The translations under genes were made by a program, and so were the position numbers. From Hydrogenophilales bacterium RIFOXYD1_FULL_62_11 (lineage in GTDB: Bacteria; Pseudomonadota; Gammaproteobacteria; Burkholderiales; Thiobacillaceae): a stretch of DNA of 5,687 bases. The stretch is from positions 44,814-50,500 of the forward strand of contig MGZO01000029.1 in the NCBI GenBank assembly GCA_001802655.1, read 5' to 3'. Below the pieces are notes generated by a model. It ran no database searches. It was not told the DNA's origin and worked only from the letters and a program-made list of their open reading frames with translations. Positions 5,376 through 5,687 of the stretch are shown one piece after another; position 1 is the first letter of the stretch; each line of letters opens with the position of its first letter.

Positions 5376-5687
5376 ATGCTCGCTGCTGAATCACTTCACA
5401 CCCTGATCTCCGACACGCCGCATGCGCCTGTCATCAAAGTGCGTGGCGAGCCGCTCACCGAACTGCCGCAGGATCTTTATATTCCGCCGGATGCACTCGA
5501 GATCTTTCTCGACGCCTTCGAAGGCCCGCTCGATCTGCTGCTGTACCTGATCCGCCGCCAGAACCTCGACGTGCTGGACATTCCGATGGCGGCGCTGACC
5601 AAACAATACATGGCCTACGTCGAGGCGGCGCGCGCAACCAGGCTGGAGCTGGCAGCGGAGTATCTGCTGATGGCGGCGATGCTGATC
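5376..5687 (+). CDS. scpA: Segregation and condensation protein ScpA, N-terminal part (truncated by window end)
   Basis: ScpA is the kleisin subunit that, with ScpB, bridges the SMC ATPase in chromosome condensation and segregation. The first 104 codons are visible and the frame is open to the end of the window. A variable N-terminal tail (1-38) precedes the conserved kleisin start FEGPLDLLLYLIRRQNLDVL (49-68), followed by DIPMAALTKQYMAYV and AAEYLLMAAMLI, the helices that bind the SMC neck. An in-frame TAA at 5364-5366 and the lack of other start codons before 5376 fix ATG 5376 as the start. No Shine-Dalgarno is visible. It is divergent from tetR with 114 bp between; operator-like site C lies about 70 bp from its -10, so control by that regulator is not expected. 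The long tail before the kleisin motif is usual for proteobacterial ScpA. Confidence 0.93.
   Translation, partial: MLAAESLHTLISDTPHAPVIKVRGEPLTELPQDLYIPPDALEIFLDAFEGPLDLLLYLIRRQNLDVLDIPMAALTKQYMAYVEAARATRLELAAEYLLMAAMLI

Noticed and set aside
5514..5525. Palindrome GCCTTCGAAGGC
   Set aside because: It encodes conserved residues at the start of the ScpA kleisin motif, so the symmetry is likely incidental to coding.

Overview
This window looks like chromosomal DNA of a motile, GC-rich Betaproteobacterium, possibly one with an active sulfur metabolism. The lineage is an inference: it rests on a MotD-type flagellar stator protein, a full-length LonA protease, a proteobacterial-style ScpA, and a tusA-dsrE pair of the kind found in sulfur-oxidising proteobacteria. 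No mobile element, CRISPR array, tRNA or rRNA was seen, and no stretch longer than 300 bases lacks a gene.

Layout. On the + strand, positions 1-716 hold the 3' part of a MotB/MotD-like stator gene. It is followed after 76 bp by a complete lon-family gene (793-3180). On the - strand, running toward lon, lie four genes. In their own reading direction these are a TetR/AcrR regulator (5261-4656), tusA (4470-4237), a DsrE-superfamily gene (4226-3615, with its Shine-Dalgarno overlapping the tusA stop) and a small HMA-like gene without the metal-binding cysteines (3438-3211). The + strand resumes with the 5' part of scpA (5376 to the window end), divergent from tetR.

How the parts may work together. 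TusA and DsrE-family proteins carry sulfur as cysteine persulfide, so 4470-3615 is best read as a sulfur-transfer operon. The regulator just upstream carries a lone C-terminal-domain cysteine (C108) in a sequence context resembling the redox-active cysteine of NemR. A motif GACC-N4-GGT occurs three times in the intergenic DNA: in the putative tetR promoter (5276-5291), over the putative tusA -10 (4602-4617), and as a perfect 14-bp palindrome just before the tusA Shine-Dalgarno (4495-4508). A hand scan of both strands found it nowhere else. The most interesting hypothesis here is therefore a self-regulating, thiol-sensing TetR repressor that controls a TusA/DsrE sulfur relay.

Smaller points are apparently leaderless starts for both tetR and scpA, a Lon that lies outside the usual clpX-lon-hup setting and has a possible heat-shock-like promoter, and a 14-bp palindrome between the convergent ends of lon and the HMA-like gene.
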